Positions 18,003 to 27,450 are shown, counted from the first letter of the stretch. The stretch is 64,000 bases of DNA from Mycobacterium sp. AT1 (GCF_002043095.1 NZ_MVOC01000056.1:1-64000), one strand, 5' to 3'. The notes: a model not told the origin generated them from the letters alone. Made by a program: numbers and translations.

Positions 18003-19139
18003 TCACTTTCGGGTGACCGCGTGTGCCGAGCGAATCGCCCTGTCGCACGCCGCCTGCGGGCCGGGCTCGGTGACCGGGCCCTGACAACCAATCGCGATCC
18101 GCACTCCCCCGTCGAGCAGCACCGTCCAGTCGACGCTCCGGTCGGATCGCACCTCCCGGTAGGTGACGGCGCTGCGATTCGCGCGCTCACCGGCCGCGGC
18201 GAAGTCGACGAAGACGCCGCCCGGCTGGTCGGCGAGCGCCGACGTCAACGCCTCGGCAGTCGACTCCAACGACTCGGTGTCGGACACCCGAGACTGTGTC
18301 ACCTGGATCGCCTCCGATCGACCGGCAGGCGAAACCACTTGCACGCGAGCCGAACCCGGCCCGGCGGTGATCCGCTCGACGGTCCACCCGGCGGGAACCT
18401 GGACGGCGACGCGTCCTTCCATCAACCAGGCGACGTCGGCCGACTCCGCATTGCGCCCGTCGAGGCCGATCCCCGCAACCGTCAACCCGCCGACCGTCAG
18501 GATCGCCGCGGCCACCCCGACAGCGTGAGGAGGCGGGCGCCACCTGCCCACGGCGTCCGTCTCGGAACCGGGTGATCCGCGGACGGCGTCGGCGAGGGTC
18601 CTGTCGTCCTCCATCGTCACCTCGACACCCCGCAACCGAAGCGCCCGAGCGAGATTGGCGCCGAGCAGCGTCGTGCCCGACGGCACGTCGAGGGTCACCT
18701 CAGCCAGCCCGTCGACGCACGCGACCACGACGTCAACGACGTCGGCGGCATGGCTCCCCCGCGTGATCACGTTCCGTCGGCCGTCGGCATGCACGACGAC
18801 GAGCTCGGGGCCGAGTTCGACGACCGTCGCCGCCGCGGCCAACACCTCCGAGCGGAGGTGGACGACGACGTCGTCGCACCAGTGCCGAGCTGCCGCCACG
18901 ACGCGGGCGATGCGCGACGGGCCCCACCACGACGGACAGATCAGCGCCACGTCGTCGCACAGACCGTCGACCGCCGACCCGAGAACGTCCCGCCACAGGT
19001 CGTCGACGGACACGACGCGGTCGTCGACGAGGGCGAGCACGTCGTCGACCGACTCCAGCGCGATCGTCGCCGCGTCGAAGTTCACGGGGCCCCGGCCGAC
19101 GATCGCCTTCGGCCCCACCACCACGACCACGTCGCTCAC
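18003..19139 (-). CDS. ESX-4 type VII secretion-associated protein (Rv3446c family)
   Basis: Conserved ESX-4 partner of 378 aa with no assigned biochemical activity. The N-terminal two-thirds (VVVVGPKAIVGRGPVNFDAA onward) has an actin-like or Hsp70-like alternating strand pattern. A single hydrophobic span, HAVGVAAAILTVGGLTVAGI, lies near residue 215, followed by a probable extracytoplasmic domain with GPGSARVQVVSPAG. GTG 19139 overlaps the eccC4 stop as GTGA, so translation is coupled; the frame continues upstream to 20222 but only as an out-of-frame reading of eccC4. It lies between eccC4 and esxU, as in M. tuberculosis. Confidence 0.85.
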   Translation of the reverse strand: MSDVVVVVGPKAIVGRGPVNFDAATIALESVDDVLALVDDRVVSVDDLWRDVLGSAVDGLCDDVALICPSWWGPSRIARVVAAARHWCDDVVVHLRSEVLAAAATVVELGPELVVVHADGRRNVITRGSHAADVVDVVVACVDGLAEVTLDVPSGTTLLGANLARALRLRGVEVTMEDDRTLADAVRGSPGSETDAVGRWRPPPHAVGVAAAILTVGGLTVAGIGLDGRNAESADVAWLMEGRVAVQVPAGWTVERITAGPGSARVQVVSPAGRSEAIQVTQSRVSDTESLESTAEALTSALADQPGGVFVDFAAAGERANRSAVTYREVRSDRSVDWTVLLDGGVRIAIGCQGPVTEPGPQAACDRAIRSAHAVTRK

Positions 19140-22100
19140 GGCGGCTCCGTCCACGACACCTGGACCAGGTGGTCGGACTGCCCGCGCCGGATCAGCGTGC
19201 CGCGCCCCGGCGGCAGCGGCGCACACCGCACGGAACCCAGCAGCACGCCTTCGTCCGGGCTGGCGCTCATCATCAGGCCCATGGCGCCCAGGTCCTTCGT
19301 CCGCGCCAGGATCGGGTCGAACATCGCCCGCGCGGCACCCCCGGAGCGCCGGGCGATCACCAGGTGTAGGCCGAGATCCCTGGCGTGCGGCAGCAGGTCG
19401 AGCAGCGGGAGCAGCGGGTTGCCGGACGTGCCAGCCACCAGGTCGTAGTCGTCGACGACCACGTACAGCTCCGGCCCCGACCACCACGACCGGTCCCGCA
19501 GTTGTTGCTGCGTCACCCGTTCGTCGGGCAGCCGCTCCGCGAGCAGGTCCGACGCGGTGGCCACGTGGGCGTCGGCCGACCCCGCCGACATCGCGTAGCC
19601 GAGAAGGTAGTCCGATTCGACGACCCCGAGCAGCGTCCGACGGAAGTCGACGACGAGGATGCGGGCGGCATCGGGCCGTGCGGTGCGCACGATCTCCCGG
19701 CACAGGGTGCGCAGCGCTGCGGTCTTCCCGCATTCCGTGGCCCCCAAGATGAGCAGATGCGGATGGGACGCGAAGTCGACTGCCGCAGGCCGCATGTCGT
19801 CCTCCCCGAGTCCGATGGCGATCTGCCCGCCCGACTGGTCGACGACGTCGGCGTAGGCCACCCGCGACGGCAGGAGGCGGATGGCAGGCGCCGCCCGCCC
19901 GGGGAAGCGTGCCGCCACCGCGGCCACGTCGGTGCCGTCGGCGCATGGCTCGGCGAGTACGAACTCCAGTCCCTCGCGGGTGAGTCCGTGCCCCGGCGGT
20001 CGGGAGCCCAGCAGGCGGGCCTTCTTCCTGTCCATCTCCGAATCCGCCGGGTCGCCAAGACACAGCTCGACGCGGGTGCCGAGTTGATCCTTGAGTGCGG
20101 GCCGGATGTCGGCCCATCGGGACGCGGTGACGACGACGTGGACGCCCAGTGAAAGGCCTTGGGCGGCAATCGCGGAGACGGCTTCCTCCATGCCGTCGAA
20201 CTCCTGGCGGGCCACCGCCCACCCGTCGACCACCAGGAACGCGTGGCCCCGAACGTCCGGTGCGCCCTCGCGGCGCCGTGTCTCGCGGTCCCGCACCATG
20301 GCCTGCACGTGCCCGACGATCCTGCGGGCGAGATCGCGTTCCAGCCGGCCCGCGACCGCGCCGACGTGCGGCAGCGATCGCAGCGTCGACAGCGATCCGC
20401 CGCCGAAGTCGAGCCCGTAGATCTGCACCGCCTCGGGGTCGTGCGTCTGCGCCAATCCCACGACCACACTGCGCAGCGCGGTGGTCTTGCCAGACCGTGG
20501 TCCGCCGACGATGGCCACGTTGCCCCCGGCGGACCGCAGGTCGACCGTCAACGTGTCACGTCGCTGCGCAAAGGGGTTGTCCACCAACCCGATCGGCAAC
20601 ACCAGCGGCGGTTGCCGCCCCACGCCGTCGAGCAACCCGCGCAACGGCGGTGACATGTCCAGGGGTGGAAGCCACACCTGATGGGCCGGCTCGCCCCGGT
20701 CGGCAAGGCCGTCGACCACGACGTCGAGCAACGCCCGGGACGTTCGCGCGGGAACCTCGGGGGTGGGCGGACGCTCGGCGTCACGCGCCGTGAAGCGCCG
20801 AGCCGCCTGGCCGTGACGCGGCACTGACCCGGCGACCGGCCCGGAGACATAGGCGCTCCGGAACCGGATGAGGTCACCGGACGCCGTCTTGAGGATCGCC
20901 GCCCCCGGTGTGCCTGGGAGTTCGTAGGCGTCGGCCGTGCCGAGTACGGCTCGGGATTCGCTCGCGGAGAACGTCTTCAGACAGATGCGATAGGACAGGT
21001 GGGTCTCGAGGCCACGAAGCCGACCTTCGTCGAGTCGCTGGCTGGCCAGCAAAAGGTGCATGCCGAGGGATCGGCCGAGCCGTCCGACGGCGACGAACAG
21101 TTCGGCGAAGTCGGGGTGCTGGGTGAGGAGTTCGGAGAACTCGTCGACGACGATGAACAACGCGGGCAGCGGCGGAAGGTCGCGGCCTCGAGCGCGAGCG
21201 GCGTCGTAGTCGGCGATGCCGGGGAATCCTCCGGCGGCCCGCAGCACCCGCTGCCGCCGCGTCATCTCCCCGGCAAGGGCGTCCCTCATGCGGGCGACCA
21301 GGTGGGCCTCCTCGGACAGGTTGGTCACCACGGCCGCGACGTGTCTGAGGCGCTCGAGGCCAAGAAACGTTGCCCCTCCCTTGAAGTCGACGAGGACGAC
21401 GTTGAGCGCCTCCGGCGGGTGGGTGGCCGCCAGGCCGAGGACCAACGTACGGAGGAATTCGGACTTTCCCGAACCGGTCGCACCCACGCACAGCCCGTGC
21501 GGGCCCATGCCACCACGGGCCGCCTCCTTGAGATCGACGCGAACCGGGTCCCCCTGGTCCGTGAGACCGATCGCGACCCGGAGGTGGTCGCTCCCCGCCC
21601 GCGGCCGCCACGTGCGTCGAACGTCCAGGCTCGCCGGATCGCCGACGCCGACCAGCTCGGACCAGCCTGCGCCGCCGCCCGTCGCGGCGGACTCTCCGGC
21701 GAACGGCGCAAGCGTTCTGGCGCAGACCACCGCCTGGGCGATCGTCAACGAGTCGAAACGATCCACGGGTCCGGTGTCGTCGCCTAGACGGAGGCAGTCA
21801 CCTGGCAATGGCCCGACCACGATCGTCGTGATGTCGGCGGCCGGCATCGACGTGGCGTTTCCGTCGACGAGCACGACGTGCCGGGACCCGGGCAAGGCAT
21901 CCGAACGGCCATGATGCGGAAGCCATTTCACCCAGTCCCAGTGCGCATCGGCGGAGCTGCCGGTCGCGGTGACCCGCACGACGTCCGGGCCGTGCAGGAC
22001 GGTCAGCTGGCAGATCAACGCGCGAATCACACCGCGAGCCGCCTCCGGCGTCCCCAGCACGGCGATGCGCGGGTGCGCGCGGAGGTCCACCGTGACGGGG

Positions 22101-22702
22101 AGGTCGGGAACCGTCGACCGGTCGGCGAGCAATCGGTCGACGGCGTCGTCGACCATCGGGTCGCGCGATTCGGACTCCGGGACGACCGGCACCACCACGG
22201 CGGTCGACAGCGGGAGCCGACCGGTGCCAACCCGCACGCGGCAGAAGTCCTCGTCGTCTGGGCGGCGCTCCCACATGCGGTCGCCGCCTACCAAAGTCCA
22301 CAGCGCAGCGGGGTCAGGGTGATTCCAGTGCAGCGATTCGTGTTGAGCCGCCGCGGTTTCGACGAGCGACCCGTCGAGCCCGTCGAGGTAACGGAGGTAC
22401 GCGCGCCGGTCGGCGTCGAGCTCCCCGCCCCGACGCGCTCCCCTGGACTGGTAGGCCACCGAGCCAAGCACCGACACCAGCATCATGACGGGCAGGAACA
22501 GGAACGCCGGACTGCGTGACGACGCGGCTCCGGAAGTGAAGTACAGCACCGTCATACCGCCCATCGCGACGAGCATCACCACCGGCAGCAACTTGCCGAC
22601 GAGGTTGGACGGCGGATCCTTCGGCACACCGGGCGGTTGCCGCATGACGAGATCGCCGTCCTCGAACGGAGGCGGAAGCAGGCGGCGACGAATTTGTCCC
22701 AT
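19136..22702 (-). CDS. eccC4: ESX-4 secretion ATPase EccC4 (FtsK/SpoIIIE type)
   Basis: Membrane-anchored motor of the type VII secretion pore. It is 1188 aa. Two N-terminal membrane spans (about residues 35-55 and 64-80) follow a basic stretch. Three ATPase domains carry Walker A lysines in GATGSGKSE (K413), GGPRSGKTT (K739) and GATECGKTA (K993). Only the first has a full Walker B with Glu (IVVDEFSELL); the other two read VVDGWA and VVDDYD, as is usual for EccC. ATG 22702 is chosen because the earlier in-frame ATG would extend past the SigM-like promoter. Divergent from eccD4. Confidence 0.95.
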   Translation of the reverse strand: MGQIRRRLLPPPFEDGDLVMRQPPGVPKDPPSNLVGKLLPVVMLVAMGGMTVLYFTSGAASSRSPAFLFLPVMMLVSVLGSVAYQSRGARRGGELDADRRAYLRYLDGLDGSLVETAAAQHESLHWNHPDPAALWTLVGGDRMWERRPDDEDFCRVRVGTGRLPLSTAVVVPVVPESESRDPMVDDAVDRLLADRSTVPDLPVTVDLRAHPRIAVLGTPEAARGVIRALICQLTVLHGPDVVRVTATGSSADAHWDWVKWLPHHGRSDALPGSRHVVLVDGNATSMPAADITTIVVGPLPGDCLRLGDDTGPVDRFDSLTIAQAVVCARTLAPFAGESAATGGGAGWSELVGVGDPASLDVRRTWRPRAGSDHLRVAIGLTDQGDPVRVDLKEAARGGMGPHGLCVGATGSGKSEFLRTLVLGLAATHPPEALNVVLVDFKGGATFLGLERLRHVAAVVTNLSEEAHLVARMRDALAGEMTRRQRVLRAAGGFPGIADYDAARARGRDLPPLPALFIVVDEFSELLTQHPDFAELFVAVGRLGRSLGMHLLLASQRLDEGRLRGLETHLSYRICLKTFSASESRAVLGTADAYELPGTPGAAILKTASGDLIRFRSAYVSGPVAGSVPRHGQAARRFTARDAERPPTPEVPARTSRALLDVVVDGLADRGEPAHQVWLPPLDMSPPLRGLLDGVGRQPPLVLPIGLVDNPFAQRRDTLTVDLRSAGGNVAIVGGPRSGKTTALRSVVVGLAQTHDPEAVQIYGLDFGGGSLSTLRSLPHVGAVAGRLERDLARRIVGHVQAMVRDRETRRREGAPDVRGHAFLVVDGWAVARQEFDGMEEAVSAIAAQGLSLGVHVVVTASRWADIRPALKDQLGTRVELCLGDPADSEMDRKKARLLGSRPPGHGLTREGLEFVLAEPCADGTDVAAVAARFPGRAAPAIRLLPSRVAYADVVDQSGGQIAIGLGEDDMRPAAVDFASHPHLLILGATECGKTAALRTLCREIVRTARPDAARILVVDFRRTLLGVVESDYLLGYAMSAGSADAHVATASDLLAERLPDERVTQQQLRDRSWWSGPELYVVVDDYDLVAGTSGNPLLPLLDLLPHARDLGLHLVIARRSGGAARAMFDPILARTKDLGAMGLMMSASPDEGVLLGSVRCAPLPPGRGTLIRRGQSDHLVQVSWTEPP

Positions 22703-22711
22703 CGTGTGAAT

Positions 22712-22738
22712 GGACGCTGTCAAGGTCGGTTTGGTTCC
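22712..22738 (-). promoter_or_regulatory. SigM-type ECF promoter of eccC4
   Basis: On the minus strand GGAACC (22738-22733), a 16-base spacer, then CGTCC (22716-22712). This is the same arrangement as in front of esxU. The predicted start lies only a few bases before ATG 22702, so the mRNA would be nearly leaderless. Inverted repeat arms GAATGGA/TCCATTC (22708-22714, 22736-22742) overlap both boxes. Confidence 0.6.
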
Positions 22739-22786
22739 ATTCGTGCGCGGACGAAATTGCCGCTGCGAGTGGTCCTCCGAGGCGGT

Positions 22787-22792
22787 TACGGT
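22787..22792 (+). promoter_or_regulatory. Putative -10 box of eccD4 (leaderless arrangement)
   Basis: TACGGT fits TANNNT and is followed by exactly seven bases and the GTG at 22800. That spacing is the usual one for leaderless mycobacterial mRNAs, and it helps fix the eccD4 start. Confidence 0.4.
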
Positions 22793-22799
22793 CAGTGAG

Positions 22800-24047
22800 G
22801 TGTCGGTGTCCAAGGTCTGCGTTCAGGCCGATCGCGATGGTGATCCGGTGGCGGTCGACGTCGTCCTGCCGTCGGGAACCCCAGTGGCCGAGCTGGTCCC
22901 CACCATCGTCGGTTTGGTCGACGCTCCCACCCCGACTGGTGGCGTCGCTCGGCGCTGGCGCCTGCAGCGCGCCTCCGGCGCCCCGTTGGACGAATCATTG
23001 TCGTTGAGCGCCAACGGCGTTCGCGACGGGGAGCTCGTCATCCTCGACGCCGACGCCGCGCCGGCACTCGGACCGGTGCGGCACGCCGCGTATCTGCACG
23101 TCGCCGGGGCACCGCAGGCGCGAACCCGGGGCGACGGCTGGCTACCCGGCGCAGTGGGCGTATTCGCCACCACACTGGCAGGTCTCGCGCTCGCCAGCAC
23201 CGCGGGATCCGACGGCGCGACCACCAACGCGGTCGTGTGCGCCACCGCCGCGGCGGCCGTCACCGTGCTGGCGGTCGTGACCGGCTACTCGACGACCCCG
23301 AGCGTGGGGGTGGTGACACTGGCCTGCGCCGCGGGCTTCCTCGTCGTGCCGTCTGGGCCTTCGGCACCCAACGTCTTCCTGGCCGCGGCTGCTGCGCTGT
23401 CGGCCTCACTGCTGATGCTGCGCCTTTCGGGGCGAACGTCACCGGCATTGGTTGCAATCGCGGCAGTCTCGCTGCTGACGGCCGTCGTCACGGTCGCGGC
23501 GTTGCCGCTGACGGTCGTCGGCGCTGCTCTCTCCACCTCCGCCCTGGCCCTGCTCGGCCTCGCCCCGCGCGTGTCGATGGTGACCGCCGGGCTCGGACCG
23601 GATCGTTGGCACGGCGATCTGGCCGCATCCGCGGGGCACAAGATTCTCAGCGGGTTGGTGGCAGGCGCGGCTGCGGGAGCCGCGGCGGGTGCGGTGGTGG
23701 TCGCCGTCGCGGGCCACCCGGGCGCCGCCCCCTTCACCGGGCTGGTTGCCATGGTGCTGGTGCTGCGCTGCCGGACCCACGCCGACGGCGACCGCAGAAT
23801 CTCCCTGACGGCAGGCGGGTTGGCGGCCCTCGTCGCCGGCGTCTGCGCTCTGCTGAACGCCCGACCGGGCAGCGTCGTCCCGGTCGCCGCCGCACTGGTC
23901 GTCGTCGGACTGCTGGCCATGCGCCGTCCCAGCAGTGGTGCCACGGTGGCACGAATGCTGGGGCACCTCGAATACGCCGCCCTGGTCGCCGTGGTCCCCG
24001 TCGCGTGCTGGGTCGGTGGCGCGTACACCACCCTCGGACTCCCGTGA
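22800..24047 (+). CDS. eccD4: ESX-4 membrane channel component EccD4
   Basis: Core membrane protein of the type VII secretion pore, 415 aa. Residues 1 to about 85 form the cytoplasmic ubiquitin-like domain (VCVQADRDGDPVAVDVVLPS ... DGELVILDAD). About eleven hydrophobic spans follow from residue 105 to the C-terminus (for example GVFATTLAGLALAS, VVGLLAMRR). The start is set at GTG 22800. The frame opens at ATG 22710, only 7 nt from the eccC4 start, which would leave no room for a divergent promoter; GTG 22806 is also possible. Its stop overlaps the mycP4 GTG. Confidence 0.9.
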   Translation: MSVSKVCVQADRDGDPVAVDVVLPSGTPVAELVPTIVGLVDAPTPTGGVARRWRLQRASGAPLDESLSLSANGVRDGELVILDADAAPALGPVRHAAYLHVAGAPQARTRGDGWLPGAVGVFATTLAGLALASTAGSDGATTNAVVCATAAAAVTVLAVVTGYSTTPSVGVVTLACAAGFLVVPSGPSAPNVFLAAAAALSASLLMLRLSGRTSPALVAIAAVSLLTAVVTVAALPLTVVGAALSTSALALLGLAPRVSMVTAGLGPDRWHGDLAASAGHKILSGLVAGAAAGAAAGAVVVAVAGHPGAAPFTGLVAMVLVLRCRTHADGDRRISLTAGGLAALVAGVCALLNARPGSVVPVAAALVVVGLLAMRRPSSGATVARMLGHLEYAALVAVVPVACWVGGAYTTLGLP

Positions 24048-25402
24048 AGGCCGCGGCCCGGGCCGCAGCCGTGGCGGCGGTCGCAGGCACCGTGTGGGCG
24101 GCTCCCTTCGCCACTGCCGTGACCCCACCGACGGTCGACGACGCGCAGCTCCCCCTGGCCCGACCGCCCGCACCGCGCACGCCGACCGAACAGACCGACG
24201 AATGCCGAACCGGCGCGCCAGCAGCCGACGTCGCGGGATCTCAACCAGACTTCACCGAACTCCAGGCGGTGTGGCGGTTGACGAGGGGCGCCGGCCAGAC
24301 CGTCGCGGTGATCGACACCGGTGTGGCAAGGCATCGCCTGCTGCCCCACCTCCTCCCCGGCGGTGACTACGTCTCGACTGGCGACGGAACCCAGGACTGC
24401 GACGGACACGGGACGATCGTCGCCGGCATCATCGGCGCTGCGCCGAGCGACACCGCCGGCGTGACGTTCAGCGGGGTTGCACCCGACGCGTCCATCCTCG
24501 CGATCCGGCAGTCGAGCAATCTCTTTCGCCCCAAGGACGGCGCCACCGAGCCCGGCGTCGGTGACGTCGAGACGTTGGCGGCCGCCGTTCGGCTGGCCGC
24601 GGACGCGGGCGCGACGGTCGTCAACATCTCGTCGGTCGCATGCGCCGACACCGATCAGGCGCTCGGCGACCAGGCCCTCGGCGCCGCCCTCGCCTACGCG
24701 GTCGACGTCAAGAACGTCGTCGTCGTCGCCGCGGCGGGCAACGTCGGCGGACCAGGTCAATGCCCACGACAGAACCCACCGCCCGACCCGGCCCATCCCG
24801 GTAGACCGAACTGGGACACCGTGGACGTCGTGGTGACCCCGGCCTGGTACGACGACTACGTCCTGACCGTCGGATCGGTCGACCGCAGGGGCCGGCCGTC
24901 GGCGTTCACGCTGTCCGGGCCGTGGGTCGACGTCGCCGCGGTCGGCGAAGGGGTCGTCTCCCTCAGCCCGGACGGCGACGGTGTCACCGACACCGTCATG
25001 GGTTCGACGGGTGCGCAGCCGATTTCGGGGACGAGCTATTCGGCGCCGGTGGTCGCGGGCGTCGTCGCGTTGGTGCGATCGGCGGCGCCTCAGCTGACGG
25101 CGCGGCAGGTGATGCGCAGGATCACCGACACCGCACACCATCCGGCCGCCGGGTGGGACCCCTGGGTGGGCCGCGGTGTCGTCGACGCGTTGGCCGCGGT
25201 GACCGCCGACGGGGCCCCGCCGCGGAAGTTTACGTCGGTTGAATCAGTCACGCAGGCAACAGATCCCACGTCTCCCGCCGACACCTCGTCCCGCCGGGTC
25301 TCGCTGGTGGGCGCCGCGGCCTGCGTTGCGGTGGCCACGGCCGCCATGACCGTGTCCGCGGGGCGCCTACGACGGCGTCGGGAGCCCGTCGCGAACGACT
25401 GA
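24044..25402 (+). CDS. mycP4: ESX-4 mycosin, membrane-anchored subtilisin-like protease MycP4
   Basis: Serine protease that stabilises and processes at the type VII secretion complex on the outer face of the membrane. It is 452 aa. It has an N-terminal signal/anchor (AAAVAAVAGTVWAAPFATAV), Asp91 in AVIDTG, His122 in DGHGT, an oxyanion Asn in VVAAAGN, Ser331 in SGTSYSAPVVAG, and a C-terminal transmembrane anchor followed by an Arg-rich tail (RLRRRREP). All catalytic residues are intact. GTG 24044 overlaps the eccD4 stop as GTGA. The last 36 bases overlap the convergent eccB4. Confidence 0.95.
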   Translation: MKAAARAAAVAAVAGTVWAAPFATAVTPPTVDDAQLPLARPPAPRTPTEQTDECRTGAPAADVAGSQPDFTELQAVWRLTRGAGQTVAVIDTGVARHRLLPHLLPGGDYVSTGDGTQDCDGHGTIVAGIIGAAPSDTAGVTFSGVAPDASILAIRQSSNLFRPKDGATEPGVGDVETLAAAVRLAADAGATVVNISSVACADTDQALGDQALGAALAYAVDVKNVVVVAAAGNVGGPGQCPRQNPPPDPAHPGRPNWDTVDVVVTPAWYDDYVLTVGSVDRRGRPSAFTLSGPWVDVAAVGEGVVSLSPDGDGVTDTVMGSTGAQPISGTSYSAPVVAGVVALVRSAAPQLTARQVMRRITDTAHHPAAGWDPWVGRGVVDALAAVTADGAPPRKFTSVESVTQATDPTSPADTSSRRVSLVGAAACVAVATAAMTVSAGRLRRRREPVAND

Positions 25403-26755
25403 GGCGGCGTCGACGCCGAGCTCGGGCCCGCGCGGCAGGTTCGCCAGGATGGGCCACGGCGCGATCCCCGAGACATCGCTCAGTCCAAGGAACTTCGCGG
25501 TGTCGTCGTCGTGCACGCCGAACACCACGCCCGAGTCCGTGACGAGGAACCGCGCGCCGCCTGCGCCGTCGTCGCCGAGGATGCCGGCAGACCGGACGTA
25601 GACGCTGGCGCCGCCGGGGATTGCGACGGCGTCGACGGCTGGCCCTGCTCCGTCCCCTTGCGCGAGAACCGTGATCTGGCGGGCGTCACGAAACGGCGCC
25701 TCTCCGACGGCGACAACGGTGTTCGACGACGTCGATGCCGAGCCGCCTGGCTGCCAGCTGGCGCAGACGGCGTATCCGTCGGCGGCGCCGACGGGCGTGC
25801 CCGCATGCCGAGGGTAGGTGCCAACGGCTAGTTCGTCGGCGACCGGCAGAGTCGCGACCGCGGTGGGGGCGACGCTGGTCGGTGGTCGCCCGCCGGTGTC
25901 GTAGGCGTAGCGGATGAGATCGGCCGCGACCTCGCCGACCCGTTGGAGACCCTGCCGCAGCACCACGAACCGTTCTCCGCCCACCGAGACGACGGACCCG
26001 ATGGTTGCCCCCGCAAGCGAGGCGGGGCCGGGCGTGCCAGCGCCGGCGATCGACGGCGGGGTGATTGCAGGCACCTCCGGAACGACGTCGAGCAGAGCCC
26101 GCGAAACCGACACGGGCACAACGCCATCCAGACGAAGTGCCCGCACCACGGCAATGTTCCTCAGGTCGACCGCGGCTCGCTGCCCGTCGTACAGCAGGTA
26201 GGTCGTGGCGGCGCCCTCGCCGCGCGGGGTGACCAGTACCGGACGGCTCGAGTCGAGATGGTCGACGTCCGAGCGGCCGACGGCGACGATGGTGCGGTCG
26301 TCGACGTCGCACACCGTCCAGGCCGGGTCGCGCAGCGTTTCACCGATCGCCGCCGGGGCACCGGGAATGCCCATCAGCGGACCGCGTTTCACGTCGGCGA
26401 TCGACGCCTGGCCCGCCGCAACCGGGTCGGCGGCCGATCGCGCGACGAGGCGGGCCGAGGCGAGATTCGGGACGGGATGCAGGGCGTCACCGACGCGCAC
26501 GTAGAGCGCACCGGTCTCGCGGGCCATCACGATCGGCGCGGAGTCGGGAACGCCGGTGCCGCGAACCAGTCCGACGACCACCCCCGCAGCGAGCACGAGC
26601 GCGGCCAGGAGACCACCGAGGGCAAGCGAGATCGACTGCGCGCGTAGCGGATCGTCGAACATCGCGACGTCCCTGCGCACCAGCGCGTGCATCATCCGGC
26701 GCGCGAGAAGGCGCCGCCCACTGAGCTGAAGTCGTGTTGCCGGTTGCCGAGACAT
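25367..26755 (-). CDS. eccB4: ESX-4 membrane component EccB4
   Basis: Single-span core component whose large domain lies outside the membrane in the type VII complex. It is 462 aa. A basic N-terminus (QLSGRRLLARRMMHALVRRD, residues 10-29) leads into one transmembrane helix (about 41-64), then the EccB repeat domain with GALYVRVGDALHPVPNLASA and two cysteines in VCDVDDR and YAVCASWQ, about where EccB proteins have a structural disulfide. Start ATG 26755. Convergent with mycP4, with a 36-bp coding overlap. Separate from the rest of the locus in transcription direction, as in M. tuberculosis. Confidence 0.94.
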   Translation of the reverse strand: MSRQPATRLQLSGRRLLARRMMHALVRRDVAMFDDPLRAQSISLALGGLLAALVLAAGVVVGLVRGTGVPDSAPIVMARETGALYVRVGDALHPVPNLASARLVARSAADPVAAGQASIADVKRGPLMGIPGAPAAIGETLRDPAWTVCDVDDRTIVAVGRSDVDHLDSSRPVLVTPRGEGAATTYLLYDGQRAAVDLRNIAVVRALRLDGVVPVSVSRALLDVVPEVPAITPPSIAGAGTPGPASLAGATIGSVVSVGGERFVVLRQGLQRVGEVAADLIRYAYDTGGRPPTSVAPTAVATLPVADELAVGTYPRHAGTPVGAADGYAVCASWQPGGSASTSSNTVVAVGEAPFRDARQITVLAQGDGAGPAVDAVAIPGGASVYVRSAGILGDDGAGGARFLVTDSGVVFGVHDDDTAKFLGLSDVSGIAPWPILANLPRGPELGVDAASVVRDGLPTPS

Positions 26756-26814
26756 ACTCCCCCCGCATTCGAGGGTAATCGCGTCACGGTGGCCGCCGGA
26801 TCACCGATTTCGGG

Positions 26815-27384
26815 TCAGTCGTGCTCCTCGCCTGCGCGACGTTCCCGGTAGGCCGCGACGTGCTGACGGTTCCCGCAGTTGCCGGTGTCGCAGAACATCC
26901 GCGACCGGTTGCGCGAGAGGTCGACCAGCACCGCCTCGCAGTCCGGCGCCGCGCAAATCTTGAGCCTGCGCAGCTCACCGGCGCGGATCAGGTCGGCCAA
27001 CGCCATTGCCATCTCTGCGCCCATCCGCTGCCACAGCGGGTCGTGGATCGAGGCCAGGTGCAGATGCCACTCCGGCATTTCCGCGTGGCGGGTCAGCCAC
27101 GGCGAGGCCCTGGTGTCGCTCAGCAGTGCGTTGACCTGACCGACGACGCGCTCCTCGTCGTCGGCGCTCGCCCAGATCTTGCCGACCCGCGTGCGCAATT
27201 TCAGAACGGATTCCAGCTCCGCGTCGTCTCGGTCGCGGCGGCCCGTCCATCCGAACGCGTTCAGGTATTCGTCGAGCGAAGCCATGCCGTCGAGCCGCTC
27301 GCCGTCCACCCGATCGGTGTTGACGAGGACACACGCGGCACGGAGGGTGAGTTCCGTGTCATGACTGAAATTCAATTGACTCAT
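26815..27384 (-). CDS. CGNR zinc-finger transcriptional regulator (ABATE domain)
   Basis: Putative DNA-binding regulator of 189 aa. The N-terminal ABATE domain begins FSHDTELTLRAACVLVNTD. The C-terminal zinc finger has KICAAPDCEAVLVDLSRN and then MFCDTGNCGNRQHVAAYR, with the four cysteines and the CGNR box intact. ATG 27384 is chosen over ATG 27414 because the ABATE domain starts a few residues later. It is divergent from the EamA exporter at 27451 with 66 bp between, the usual arrangement for a regulator and its target. The ligand is unknown. Confidence 0.85.
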   Translation of the reverse strand: MSQLNFSHDTELTLRAACVLVNTDRVDGERLDGMASLDEYLNAFGWTGRRDRDDAELESVLKLRTRVGKIWASADDEERVVGQVNALLSDTRASPWLTRHAEMPEWHLHLASIHDPLWQRMGAEMAMALADLIRAGELRRLKICAAPDCEAVLVDLSRNRSRMFCDTGNCGNRQHVAAYRERRAGEEHD

Positions 27385-27450
27385 GACTCCTGTCGGCGGT
27401 AGCGTCACGACCAATAGCCATTTTACTCATTACATGCCAGGAGGTGCCGC

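Noticed and set aside
18003..20222. A 739-codon frame that would extend the Rv3446c-like protein into eccC4
   Set aside because: The extra N-terminal part is out-of-frame eccC4 and Arg-rich. GTG 19139 overlapping the eccC4 stop gives the expected protein.
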